Positions 17,170-25,033 of a stretch of 38,533 nucleotides of DNA are shown here, piece after piece. Numbering within the stretch: position 1 is the stretch's first letter; every line of letters begins with the position of its first letter. Source of the stretch: Halorubrum sp. CBA1125 (lineage in GTDB: Archaea; Halobacteriota; Halobacteria; Halobacteriales; Haloferacaceae); assembly GCF_009742825.1 (NCBI RefSeq), contig NZ_WPCE01000007.1:1-38533 (forward strand). Direction: 5' to 3'. The position numbers and the translations under genes were made by a program. Below the pieces are notes generated by a model. That model ran no database searches and had not been told where the DNA came from. It saw nothing but the letters and a program-made list of their open reading frames with translations.

Positions 17170-17274
17170 ATGGAAAGCTTCATCACAGAAGGTGACAAGC
17201 GGCGAATCGCTGCGTTCGTGTCGACACCGAAGTACGAACGCGACCCGGAAATGCTCGTACCCAGCGACGATTGA
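17170..17274 (+). CDS. 34-aa protein with TPKYERDPEMLVP motif
   Basis: The ATG at 17170 is preceded by GGGGGAG, a purine-rich ribosome site 1-2 nt from an ideal spacing. The short product has a basic amphipathic helix (about 8-17), then FVSTPKYERDPEMLVPSDD and a stop at 17272-17274. The Lys-Tyr-x-Arg-x-Pro-Glu-Met-Leu pattern recalls very short conserved haloarchaeal proteins, but I cannot name a family. It is easily missed because of its length. TATA-like TTATTAA lies upstream near 17104. Confidence 0.5.
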   Translation: MESFITEGDKRRIAAFVSTPKYERDPEMLVPSDD

Positions 17275-17397
17275 CGCTGTCGTACTCGGGAACTCGACAG
17301 AGTAAGCTCACGAATAGACCGGAAATCGGCCGATCGCTTCCACGACGGTTCCGGATGCGTTCCGATCTCCGGTCTAGCGAGGCGGGAACCGCGGCGC

Positions 17398-17634
17398 TCA
17401 CAAGAAGGTCCGGATCCGCTCACCGTCGACGAGGATCGCGTCGTTCCCCGTGACCTCCACGATGTGATTCGGCGTCTCGAACTGGAGCCGCCACGAGTTG
17501 CTCTCGTGATCCACGAGATCCCGTATCGCGTCCGTAGAAACGTGGTTCTGAAGGTGGATCCCGAGCTCGTCCGGTTCCACACCCTCGGCCTCGGCGATGC
17601 CCATGGCGATTTGTTCAGGTAGAGTTGGATTCAT
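17398..17634 (-). CDS. HalOD1-type small protein (copy 4, opposite strand)
   Basis: This 78-aa protein reads as a divergent HalOD1 domain: AIAEAEGVEPDELGIHLQ is the helical entry, HVSTDAIRDLVD the core helix, and WRLQFETPNHIVEVTGNDAI the beta hairpin. The ATG at 17634 is supported by TTTTTATTG (17656-17664), 21 nt upstream on the minus strand. It is less similar to the three plus-strand copies than they are to each other, so it is probably an older paralogue. Function is unknown. Confidence 0.75.
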   Translation of the reverse strand: MNPTLPEQIAMGIAEAEGVEPDELGIHLQNHVSTDAIRDLVDHESNSWRLQFETPNHIVEVTGNDAILVDGERIRTFL

Positions 17635-17655
17635 TTCGTAAATGTCCGTACGTAT

Positions 17656-17664
17656 CAATAAAAA
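17656..17664 (-). promoter_or_regulatory. TATA element for HalOD1 copy 4
   Basis: TTTTTATTG on the minus strand ends 21 nt before the ATG at 17634, a typical leaderless promoter arrangement. Confidence 0.55.
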
Positions 17665-17879
17665 CCTATTCGATCGGTGGCGAATCGCTGTGGGTCCGTG
17701 GTGGACGAACCCATCGATAGACGACGAGCCGATACCCGCTATACTCGCGAACGGGACCGCTGTCACGTACGGATCGCCGAAGAAGCCGAGAGACGGTATC
17801 GACCGACTATCGAACGGCTTTGACGCCCTTCCTACGGAAGTAGCACAGACACCCCTGACTCGTGATTCTCCGGACACCA

Positions 17880-18677
17880 TCAGTCCGGGTGCTCCGTTTC
17901 GAGTCGCCAGAGGAAAATCGCCTTCAGCACGACGACCAGACTGTTCGTCTCGCCCTCGCCCCAGATGGCGGTCTCCGACCGCGGGTCGGACGGAGACGCG
18001 TCCGCACCGTTGACGAGTGCGCTCACGAGCGTCTTTCGTCCGTCGATCATCATGAGTCGCCCTGCCGACGTATCCGACCAGACCCACAGCGACTCGAACA
18101 TCGTCGCGTCAGGGATGTCGTCCTGGATGCGCTCTTGGACATCTGCCGAGACGCCGCCAAGCTTGATCGAGACGCCGCGCTCCGCGGCTTCGCTCAACGC
18201 GTCGATCAGGTCCTCGGTGAGGAGGTCCTCGACGGTCATGTAGACGATCTCCTCTTCCGCGCTCGCGAAGAACTCTCTGACCCGTTCCGTGACCGCCCGC
18301 TGTCCATCGACCGTCCAGACACCCCGCTGTTCGGCTCGTCGTTCGACGGGTTCGAGTTCACTCAGTGCCGTTCGCAGGACGTCAGTACGGTGCTGGAGTT
18401 CGTGTTCGAACGTTCGGCTCGCGGTTTCGGCTGAGATCGCCCAGAACTGCTTGGGCGATGATTGGAGGATGTCGACGAGCCCCCGGTCGTGTAGTTCGTC
18501 GATCGCATCATAGACTCGGGTCCGTGGCACCTCTGACACCTGGCTCACGTCCTTGGCCGTACCCGACCCCAGACTCGCAAGTGCCACGAACGTCCGCGCA
18601 GCGTACGCACTCAACCCGAACTGCTCGAGCTGCTCGATGGCCGCGGCCTGTGGGTTTTCAGTTGGATCGTTGTTCAT
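17880..18677 (-). CDS. TrmB-family transcriptional regulator
   Basis: This is a 265-aa protein. IEQLEQFGLSAYAARTFVAL, GTAKDVSQVSEVPRTRVYDA and LHDRGLVDILQSSPKQFWAI form the TrmB winged-helix domain (about 12-80). A helical linker (80-110) and a regulatory domain with VEDLLTEDLIDALSEAAERG and WGEGETNSLVVVLKAIFLWR complete it. It lacks the larger sugar-binding half of classical maltose/trehalose TrmB proteins, so its ligand is unknown. The ATG at 18677 gives the canonical N-terminus, and codons upstream show no homology. It is divergent from a close paralogue at 19072 across about 395 bp of AT-rich DNA, suggesting mutual or shared control. Confidence 0.88.
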   Translation of the reverse strand: MNNDPTENPQAAAIEQLEQFGLSAYAARTFVALASLGSGTAKDVSQVSEVPRTRVYDAIDELHDRGLVDILQSSPKQFWAISAETASRTFEHELQHRTDVLRTALSELEPVERRAEQRGVWTVDGQRAVTERVREFFASAEEEIVYMTVEDLLTEDLIDALSEAAERGVSIKLGGVSADVQERIQDDIPDATMFESLWVWSDTSAGRLMMIDGRKTLVSALVNGADASPSDPRSETAIWGEGETNSLVVVLKAIFLWRLETEHPD

Positions 18678-19071
18678 CAATGTAGCTGTATTCCGGGAGT
18701 ACGAACCCGGCCACCCCGAGCTGGCGTGACCGGGCTGGCACGCAGCAGTACGGTGGTTGGGACACAGTAACTGATCTGCGTGCGGACGAAACGTCGTGGT
18801 CCACCCTATTACCTCTTTTGTGATTAAACGAGTGATTCTATTCATATAGTCTACTTACCGGGGTGGAGTACCGCAGAAAGATTGTACTCTCGTAGTCACT
18901 ATCAACGTTACAAATATATCAGGCATCGTTCACTCAATTGCAGAGTACGTCGTCGAAACCGACGATCGGTATTCGAAACGGACTCGCGGTCACATCGGGA
19001 GTGACAATACCTATCCGTTCCGAGGGATAACCCTCAGTGAAATCCCGGGGATCTCCGGGAGGTTGGGACAC
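18678..19071. other. Divergent regulatory region between two TrmB genes
   Basis: No gene is supported in these 394 bases. The middle (about 18800-18945) is unusually AT-rich, with GATTAAACGA, ATTCATATAGTC and ACAAATATATCA, and can hold promoters for both regulators as well as their own operator sites. Confidence 0.55.
19057..19063 (+). promoter_or_regulatory. Strong ribosome binding site for TrmB gene at 19072
   Basis: GGGAGGT lies 8 nt before the ATG at 19072, favouring that ATG over the in-frame TTG at 19063. A leadered transcript is implied, unusual in this window. Confidence 0.6.
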
Positions 19072-19872
19072 ATGGATACACCAGAAAACGTGGAGGACGC
19101 GATCGAGATCCTCCAGCAACTCGGCTTGAAAGAATACGAGGCCCGATGCTTCGTCGGATTAGCGCGTCTCAATACGGGTACCGCGAAGAAACTGAGCGAG
19201 ATAACTCAGGTCCCCCGGACACGCGTGTACGACGCGATACGCGTCCTCGAGGCGCAGGGTCTGGTCGAAATCCAGCACTCGAGCCCGCAGCAGTTTCGTG
19301 CGGTCCCGCTCGAGGAAGCGACCCAAACGCTCCGCGCTCAGTACGAGGAGCGCGTCGAACGACTGCACCACGCCCTCGAGACCGTCGACGTCGTCGACGA
19401 AGACGACGAGTCTCCCGTCCAGCAGATCTGGGCGATGACCGGGCGGGACGCAATCGAAACCCGGACGGAAGAACTCATCGAGCAGGCTACGAACGAGGTC
19501 GTGCTCGTCATCGGCGACGAATCGCTCTTGACGGAGGATCTCGTCGATACCCTCAATCGAGTCAGTACCGATGTCGATGTGGTTATTGGAACCTTGACCG
19601 AATCGCTCCAAGAACACGTTCGATCGGCCGTGCCGGCCGCCACAACGTTCATCTCCGGACTGGAGTGGTTACACGGCGAATACACGGTCGAAAACGAGAC
19701 GGCGATCGGGCGACTGCTCTTAGTCGACCGCTCAACGATCTTGGTGAGTTCGATCATCCCCGACAGCAAGAAAGAGCAAGCGATCTTCGGGGAAGGGTTC
19801 GGGAATGGCCTCGTCGTGATCGCCCGGCGGCTCATGGCCCAAGGACTGATTCCCGCTCGCGACCCGCAATGA
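19072..19872 (+). CDS. TrmB-family transcriptional regulator (paralogue)
   Basis: This is a 266-aa protein with the same plan as the gene at 17880. IEILQQLGLKEYEARCFVGL, GTAKKLSEITQVPRTRVYDA and LEAQGLVEIQHSSPQQFRAV form the winged helix. The regulatory domain has VIGDESLLTEDLVDTLNRV and AIFGEGFGNGLVVIARRLMA. The PRTRVYDAI recognition helix is identical in both paralogues, so they may bind the same operator. The ATG at 19072 has a GGGAGGT ribosome site, one of the few clear ones here. The effector is unknown. Confidence 0.88.
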   Translation: MDTPENVEDAIEILQQLGLKEYEARCFVGLARLNTGTAKKLSEITQVPRTRVYDAIRVLEAQGLVEIQHSSPQQFRAVPLEEATQTLRAQYEERVERLHHALETVDVVDEDDESPVQQIWAMTGRDAIETRTEELIEQATNEVVLVIGDESLLTEDLVDTLNRVSTDVDVVIGTLTESLQEHVRSAVPAATTFISGLEWLHGEYTVENETAIGRLLLVDRSTILVSSIIPDSKKEQAIFGEGFGNGLVVIARRLMAQGLIPARDPQ

Positions 19873-20101
19873 GAGTTGTAGGTGATACGTACCAGTGGCG
19901 GACCGTCCTTCTCGCGCCGTCGCCCGAGTAGGAGGCGTATAATTACGTGACGGACCCCCAATTGGAGGAGTGGATGAAACGGGTAGTCTCGACCGAGATT
20001 TCGCCGCTCACACCGGCTCATCGACAGTCCGACGTTTCGACAGGCTCGCGGCCATCTGTGGGTCCAGGTCACGGTTCGGCTCCGCGGAGGGGGAACCGCC
20101 G

Positions 20102-20794
20102 ATGATCGGCCGGCGCGCCTTCTCGATCGCGGTCGTGGTCTGTTGTCTCCTCGCGCTGGTGAGCCTCTCGGCGTCACTGGAGTCGACCGTCGAGACGTCC
20201 CCCGAAGAGGCGATCGAGTTAGAGTACGCGTCGCTTCCGCTGAGTGTCGAGGACGCCTCGGAGTTGAAACGGTCCTACCAGTCAGGGGACGCTGCCGAGG
20301 ACCGAGGAGCGCGCTCCGGCGGGGTCAGCGTCGAGAGCGATCGAGGATTACTAGCGATGCTCATGGCGTTCCTGTCGGCTGTGGGCTCGTCGCTGCTGTG
20401 GCTGGTCGTGGCCGCCATCGTCCTGCTCTCGTTCTCTCGGCGCGGCCGCGTCCTCGCGTGGGTGAAACGCCGCCTGCACGGTCACTGGCCGCCCACCGAC
20501 GACGCGACTGCCGGCACCGGTGACGACCGATCGTCGCACCCGCCGAGAAACACCGTCGAACGGTCGTGGCTGGAGCTGGTCTCGACGGCCGACGTCGACC
20601 CCGACCCGAGCGCGACACCGCGGGAGACCGCCGCGGAGCTGGTCGGCGCCGGCTTCGATCGCCGCGCGGTGTGGGAGCTCACGGAACTGTTCGAGGAGGC
20701 CCGCTATGACGACGCGCCGGCGACACCCACGCGTGTGCATCGCGCGATCAGGTGCCTTCGACGCTGTCGACGACAGGAGGTGACGACGGAGTGA
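20102..20794 (+). CDS. DUF4129-domain membrane protein
   Basis: This is a 230-aa protein. An N-terminal hydrophobic segment (about 3-26) and a second helix (about 82-115) bracket a short extracytoplasmic region; a basic stop-transfer GRVLAWVKRRLHG follows. The cytoplasmic C-terminal part, SWLELVSTADVDPDPSATPR to HRAIRCLRR, is a DUF4129 domain as found with transglutaminase-like and DUF58 proteins. The ATG at 20102 begins at MIGRRAFSI; upstream in-frame codons have no membrane or family features. It is the first gene of an overlapping four-gene operon. The companion transglutaminase-like gene often found in such loci is absent here. Confidence 0.8.
   Translation: MIGRRAFSIAVVVCCLLALVSLSASLESTVETSPEEAIELEYASLPLSVEDASELKRSYQSGDAAEDRGARSGGVSVESDRGLLAMLMAFLSAVGSSLLWLVVAAIVLLSFSRRGRVLAWVKRRLHGHWPPTDDATAGTGDDRSSHPPRNTVERSWLELVSTADVDPDPSATPRETAAELVGAGFDRRAVWELTELFEEARYDDAPATPTRVHRAIRCLRRCRRQEVTTE
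20776..20783 (+). promoter_or_regulatory. Ribosome binding site setting the GTG start at 20791
   Basis: GGAGGTGA lies 7 nt before GTG 20791, inside the end of the DUF4129 gene, and decides the start of the next gene. Confidence 0.65.
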
Positions 20795-21417
20795 GCGAAC
20801 GCGACAGGACAGAGGGGACGGCGTCACCGAGTGCGATTCGGATTGGGTTCGGGACGGCGGGCCTCCTCGCACTGCTCGCTGCGTTCACGCTCGTCGACGG
20901 CACCACCGACACCCTGGCGGCGACGTTGCGCACGGCCTTCGGCAGCGATTACCTACTGGCCGCCGGCCTCGGGGGGTGCGCGCTCCTGTTCGCCGCCACG
21001 ACGTTCGCCTCGAGCGCGAGGACCGGATACCGGGCCACGGTACCCGAGGTCGAGCGCCCGACGCCGGTCCCGATGCCCGGCGAGGCGTTCGACCGACGAC
21101 TCGCCGGATGGCACCGCTTGCTGCCCGTCGTGACGCCGACCGCGCGAGAGGCCGCGATCCAGCGACTCCGTCGGGCCGCCGTTCGCACTATCGTCACTGC
21201 CGAGGGCTGTCGCCCGGCCGATGCCGAGCGGCGCGTCGCCGACGGCTCGTGGACGGACGACTCGGTTGCGGCCGGGCTGCTGGAACGAGACGCCGGACCG
21301 CCGTCCCTGGCGACGAGGCTGGTCGCACTCCGGCGGGGAGAGACGTGGCTCGCGCACGCCGCTGACCGGACGGTCGAAGCCATCGCCTCCCGTCGAGAAG
21401 GAGCGACGGGTGGGTGA
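20791..21417 (+). CDS. DUF7269-type membrane protein of the DUF58 operon
   Basis: This 208-aa protein starts at the GTG at 20791. The start overlaps the previous TGA (GTGA) and has the ribosome site GGAGGTGA. Two hydrophobic helices, IGFGTAGLLALLAAFTLV and LLAAGLGGCALLFAATTFA, are followed by a cytoplasmic helical domain with TPTAREAAIQRLRRAAVRTI. It matches the small membrane protein that regularly accompanies DUF58 and moxR genes in haloarchaea; the family number is from memory. It probably belongs to a membrane complex with the DUF58 protein. Confidence 0.72.
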   Translation: MSERDRTEGTASPSAIRIGFGTAGLLALLAAFTLVDGTTDTLAATLRTAFGSDYLLAAGLGGCALLFAATTFASSARTGYRATVPEVERPTPVPMPGEAFDRRLAGWHRLLPVVTPTAREAAIQRLRRAAVRTIVTAEGCRPADAERRVADGSWTDDSVAAGLLERDAGPPSLATRLVALRRGETWLAHAADRTVEAIASRREGATGG

Positions 21418-22694
21418 GATCGGTGATGCCCGACGCGTATCTGACCGACCGCTGGCGGGGAATTCTCGTCGTCACGCTGGGCACGGGCGGGTTCGGGTTG
21501 CTCGCGAGGCGGCCATCGCTGCTCTTGGTCGCGGCACTGGGCGTCGTGTTCGCGGCCTATCCGCGGGTGTCCTCGCCGCCAGAACCCAGCCTCCGCCTGG
21601 AGCGGCGCGTCAGCGATGACTCGCCGACCCACGGTGAGCCCTTCGAGGTGACGACCACCGTCCGGAACGTGGGAGACGCATGGATACCGGACCTCCGCAC
21701 CGTGGACGGGCTCCCGCCGGCGTTATCGGTCGTCGAGGGGACGCCACGCCACGGCACCGCCCTCCGGCCCGGTGAGGCCGCGTCGTTCTCCTACGTCGTC
21801 GAGGCCAGGCGGGGACAGCACCGGTTCGATCCCGCGACGGTCGTGGCACGCGACGTAACCGGCGGTCACGAGGTGGAACTCGAGATAGACGCTGAGACGG
21901 AAACGGCCGTGGACTGCGCGTCGAGCGTCCCGCGCGCGCCGCTCCGCGCGCAGACAACTGCCGACACTGGTCGGATCGCCGCCGACCACGGGGGAACCGG
22001 GACCGAGTTCTACCAGACGCGGGCGTACCGCCGCGGCGACGCTATCGGCCGCGTCGACTGGAACCGCTACGCCCAAACCGGCGACCTGACGACCGTCGAG
22101 TTCCGCGCCGAGCGGGCGGCGACGGTCGTTCTCGTCGTGGACGCACGACCGGCCGCCTACCGGGGATCGAAAGACGAACCGCACGCGGTCGCCTACAGTG
22201 TCGCCGCGGCACGCGAGCTGGTGGACACGATGCTGGCGAACCGGAACCGGGTCGGCGTCGCCGGCTTCGGGCGGGACGTTCCCTGGCTCTCGCCGGGCAC
22301 CGGCCGCGACCATCGCGTGCGCGCACAGGACCTCCTCTCGCGACACGCCACCTTCCAGTCTCGACCCCCCACTGGATCCGTGCCGGATATCGACGAGCAG
22401 GCCGCCCAGCTGCGTGCGCGGCTCCCCGACGACGCACAGGTGATCGTGTTCTCGCCGCTTCTGGACGACGATCTCCCGGAGACGATCCGGCTGCTCGACT
22501 CTCGTGGTCACGCCGTCAGCGTGACCTCCCCCGACGTCACCGGGTCTGACGGCCCCGGTGAGACGCTGGTGGCCATCGAGCGCGACGACCGGCTCCGCCG
22601 CCTGCGCGCGGCGGGCATTCCCGTCGTCGACTGGTCGCCGGAGCGATCCCTCGCGGCGACGCTGCTGGACACGCCGGGGGTGCTCGACGGATGA
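21414..22694 (+). CDS. DUF58-domain protein (BatA/vWA-like)
   Basis: This is a 426-aa protein. Two N-terminal helices (about 13-55) anchor it, followed by an immunoglobulin-like DUF11-type segment and then the DUF58 core TRAYRRGDAIGRVDWNRYAQ. The vWA-like fold follows with VVLVVDARPAAY and the strand DAQVIVFSPLLDD. The GTG at 21414 gives the same GTGA overlap used elsewhere in the operon; the ATG at 21426 is an alternative. DUF58 proteins pair with MoxR AAA+ ATPases, which here is encoded convergently at 23477. The role is probably chaperone-like assembly or maturation of extracellular or membrane proteins; substrate unknown. Confidence 0.88.
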   Translation: MRSVMPDAYLTDRWRGILVVTLGTGGFGLLARRPSLLLVAALGVVFAAYPRVSSPPEPSLRLERRVSDDSPTHGEPFEVTTTVRNVGDAWIPDLRTVDGLPPALSVVEGTPRHGTALRPGEAASFSYVVEARRGQHRFDPATVVARDVTGGHEVELEIDAETETAVDCASSVPRAPLRAQTTADTGRIAADHGGTGTEFYQTRAYRRGDAIGRVDWNRYAQTGDLTTVEFRAERAATVVLVVDARPAAYRGSKDEPHAVAYSVAAARELVDTMLANRNRVGVAGFGRDVPWLSPGTGRDHRVRAQDLLSRHATFQSRPPTGSVPDIDEQAAQLRARLPDDAQVIVFSPLLDDDLPETIRLLDSRGHAVSVTSPDVTGSDGPGETLVAIERDDRLRRLRAAGIPVVDWSPERSLAATLLDTPGVLDG

Positions 22695-23383
22695 CCGTGA
22701 GAAAAGCGGCCTTCAGTCCGGCCGTGCCGAGTGCGGTCGTGGCCGTCGCGCTCGCGGCCGGGGTGGTGGTCTCGCTCGATGCTCGCGAGGCGGTTCTCGC
22801 CACGCTGGCCGTCCAAGGCGGCGGCCTGGCGGTGGTCGGGATCGGCGTCGCGAGTCGACGTCGCGGGCACCGGATACTGGGAACGGCGCTCGCAGTCGTC
22901 GGCGCGGGCGTTATCGTCGGCGCATTCGACCTGTTCGTCGATGAGCGGCACGCGCTCAGTTACACGATCCGCTTCCTCCCGGGGCTCGTCGGGATTCCTC
23001 TGCTCGCGGGGACGCTGTTGCCGGTCTGGGCGAGCGGGTCGCGTCTCGTGTGCAAACTCGGCACTGGCGGCGTGTTTCTGACCGTCGTGTTCTCGGGGCT
23101 CTTCAGTGCGGTCGGTGAGTTACACTTGCTGCTCGCCGCAGTGGCCACGGTCGTCGCCTGGGACGCCGCCGACAACGCTGTCGGCATCGGCGAACACCTC
23201 GGGCGGGCGGCGACGTCCTGGCGACTGCAGGTGACTCATACGACCGGCAGCGCGGCGGTCGGCCTGGCGGGAGTCGCCGGTATCCACCTCGTGCGCCACG
23301 TCGCGGTGAGCGACCTGTCGCTGGCCGCGTTCGCGCTGTTGTTCGTCGCGCTCCTGTTGCTCCTCGCGGCGATTCGTGGGTAG
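22691..23383 (+). CDS. DUF7519-type polytopic membrane protein
   Basis: This is a 230-aa, very hydrophobic protein with about six or seven membrane helices, among them VVAVALAAGVVVSLDAR, IPLLAGTLLPVWASG and LAAFALLFVALLLLLAAI. The ATG overlaps the DUF58 stop (ATGA), so it is the last gene of the operon. Position and length match the haloarchaeal DUF7519 protein of DUF58-moxR loci; the number is from memory. No catalytic motif was seen. Confidence 0.72.
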   Translation: MTVRKAAFSPAVPSAVVAVALAAGVVVSLDAREAVLATLAVQGGGLAVVGIGVASRRRGHRILGTALAVVGAGVIVGAFDLFVDERHALSYTIRFLPGLVGIPLLAGTLLPVWASGSRLVCKLGTGGVFLTVVFSGLFSAVGELHLLLAAVATVVAWDAADNAVGIGEHLGRAATSWRLQVTHTTGSAAVGLAGVAGIHLVRHVAVSDLSLAAFALLFVALLLLLAAIRG

Positions 23384-23476
23384 CTGACGACACCGAACGC
23401 TCCTCCTCGGAGACGTCCTTCCGCCCGATAGTCGCCGTCCTCTCTCGTGCAATCCGGCAGCCGATACGGCTCAGTG

Positions 23477-24454
23477 TCAGTCGGCCGGTCGCTGGGGCTC
23501 GTACCCGACGCTCGGGACCGGGAGGTCCACGAGGAGGTCGTCCACGACATCGCGTTCGTCGGTCCCCTGGACCGTGGCCTCTGCGGTAAGCACGAGCCGA
23601 TGGGCCAACACCGGCTCCGCGACGGTCTTGACGTCGTCGGGCGTGGCGTACTCTCGCCCCGCCAGCGCCGCCCAGCCACGGACGATCTCGAACAGTTTCT
23701 GGCAGCCCCGCGGTGAGACACCCACCTCGACGCGGGCGTCGTCTCGGGTCGCCCGAACCAGGTCGACGATGTACTGCTTGAGGTCCTCGTGAACGCGGAC
23801 GCGCTCGGGAACACGCTGGAGGGCGCGCACCGTCTCGCGTTCGAGTATCCGGGACGCCGTCGGCGTCGACCGTTCGCGTGCCTCCCGGCGGTCGAGCAGT
23901 TCTCGCTCCCCCGCAGCGTCGGGGTAGCCGAGGCTGCTTTTCACCAGGAAACGGTCCTTCTGTGCCTCCGGAAGCGGGAAGGTTCCCTCCCCCTGCTCGA
24001 CGGGATTCTGGGTCGCGATGACGAAGAAGGGATCCGGGAGGGCGTGTGTCGTCCCGTCCATCGAGATCTGCCCTTCCTCCATCGCCTCCAGCAGCGCCGC
24101 CTGGGTCTTGGGCGATGCCCGATTGATCTCGTCGGCGAGAATCACGTTTGCGAAGATGGGACCCTCCTTGAACTCGAACTCGCGGGTCTTCTCGTTGAAG
24201 ATGTAGGTCCCGGTCACGTCGGCGGGGAGCATGTCTGGCGTGAACTGGATGCGGCCGAACGACAGTCCCAGCGCGGTCGCGAAGCTCCGTGCAGTCAGCG
24301 TCTTGCCGGTCCCGGGCACGTCCTCTAAGAGTACGTGCCCGCGCGAGACGACGCCGGTCAGTATCATCCGGAGTACGCGCTCGTCGACGATCACCACCTC
24401 AGAGAGTTCTGTCAGCACCTCTCCAGCGAGTTTCTCGGCCTCGACCACGTCCAT
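23477..24454 (-). CDS. MoxR-family AAA+ ATPase
   Basis: This is a 325-aa protein. Walker A is EDVPGTGKT (44-52), Walker B VILADE (104-109) followed by INRASPKTQAALLEAM, and sensor 1 is FFVIATQNPVEQ. The C-terminal lid contains GVSPRGCQKLFEIVRGWA. This is a complete, typical MoxR ATPase, which in known systems works with DUF58/vWA proteins to activate or assemble metal-cofactor or envelope proteins. It is convergent with, not part of, the DUF4129-DUF7269-DUF58-DUF7519 operon, so the two units are separately promoted. Its own promoter is the TAACAA element at 24480-24485, the same type as in the glycan locus. Confidence 0.95.
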   Translation of the reverse strand: MDVVEAEKLAGEVLTELSEVVIVDERVLRMILTGVVSRGHVLLEDVPGTGKTLTARSFATALGLSFGRIQFTPDMLPADVTGTYIFNEKTREFEFKEGPIFANVILADEINRASPKTQAALLEAMEEGQISMDGTTHALPDPFFVIATQNPVEQGEGTFPLPEAQKDRFLVKSSLGYPDAAGERELLDRREARERSTPTASRILERETVRALQRVPERVRVHEDLKQYIVDLVRATRDDARVEVGVSPRGCQKLFEIVRGWAALAGREYATPDDVKTVAEPVLAHRLVLTAEATVQGTDERDVVDDLLVDLPVPSVGYEPQRPAD

Positions 24455-24479
24455 GCCAGTCCGTCAGGGAGCCCCGTCT

Positions 24480-24485
24480 TTGTTA
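24480..24485 (-). promoter_or_regulatory. TAACAA promoter element, moxR
   Basis: CATAACAAAG on the minus strand lies 25 nt before the ATG at 24454. An adjoining AT-rich ATAATTATC just upstream may extend the promoter. Confidence 0.55.
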
Positions 24486-24622
24486 TGCGATAATTACGCC
24501 GACGCCAGGGAGTGGCCATCGGTGTCGCGACTCCGTGTATCCGTGCTTACCGCACAGCGGACGACCAGTGAGCGACACGTCGACGTCGATTCCTCGCTCT
24601 TCCGGAGTGTCGCGGAACCGAA

Positions 24623-24742
24623 TCACGACGGCAGGATTGGGGGCACCGCACGGTCCTCGGTCTCGATTTCGACGGCAACGGCCTCGCTGTTGCCTCGTTT
24701 GGACACCTGGAAGATGAGAGTTCCTGGAAGATGAGAGTTCAC
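24623..24742 (-). CDS. Possible 39-aa ORF overlapping the end of a small membrane protein gene
   Basis: A GTG at 24742 overlaps the TGA of the 47-aa ORF upstream (GTGA), as in known operons of this window. The frame includes KRGNSEAVAVEIETEDRAV, with the acidic bias of haloarchaeal proteins, and ends at 24623-24625. The start lies inside a tandem duplication. I recognise no family, and length alone leaves a high chance of coincidence. Confidence 0.25.
   Translation of the reverse strand: MNSHLPGTLIFQVSKRGNSEAVAVEIETEDRAVPPILPS
24705..24740. repeat. Tandem direct repeat CCTGGAAGATGAGAGTT
   Basis: CCTGGAAGATGAGAGTT occurs twice in direct succession, consistent with a slippage duplication. It affects the start region of the 39-aa ORF. 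Confidence 0.6.
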
Positions 24743-24882
24743 TGGGTACTGGGTGAGATCTCCTCTCGAGCGGTGTGAGCCTTCGAGGTGACCCACCGAG
24801 AGAGGTCACGGAGGCCGAGCAAAAGCGTGTACAGAACCATCCCAACGATGCAGAACCAGCCGATGACAAATTTGCGCAGCAT
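24739..24882 (-). CDS. 47-aa single-pass membrane protein
   Basis: The ATG at 24882 opens MLRKFVIGWFCIVGMVLYTL, a positively charged start followed by one hydrophobic helix (about 4-25), then a basic segment LRDLSRWVTSKAHTARE and a polar tail. The charge pattern predicts a signal-anchor membrane peptide. No family is recognised. The gap to moxR is otherwise empty, which supports but does not prove that it is a gene. Confidence 0.45.
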   Translation of the reverse strand: MLRKFVIGWFCIVGMVLYTLLLGLRDLSRWVTSKAHTAREEISPSTQ

Positions 24883-25033
24883 AGCGGTCCCTGTATTCGA
24901 AGAAGAGTCGTTCTGACGTTGTTCTACACTCCTTACTGTAGCGTAGGTACCTCTTTCCGAACCAGGTCAGCGATCCATCGACTGTATCGGGGGGTTCCGC
25001 CGTGCTGTTCCGGGCGCCGCTGCGGTACTCCTG

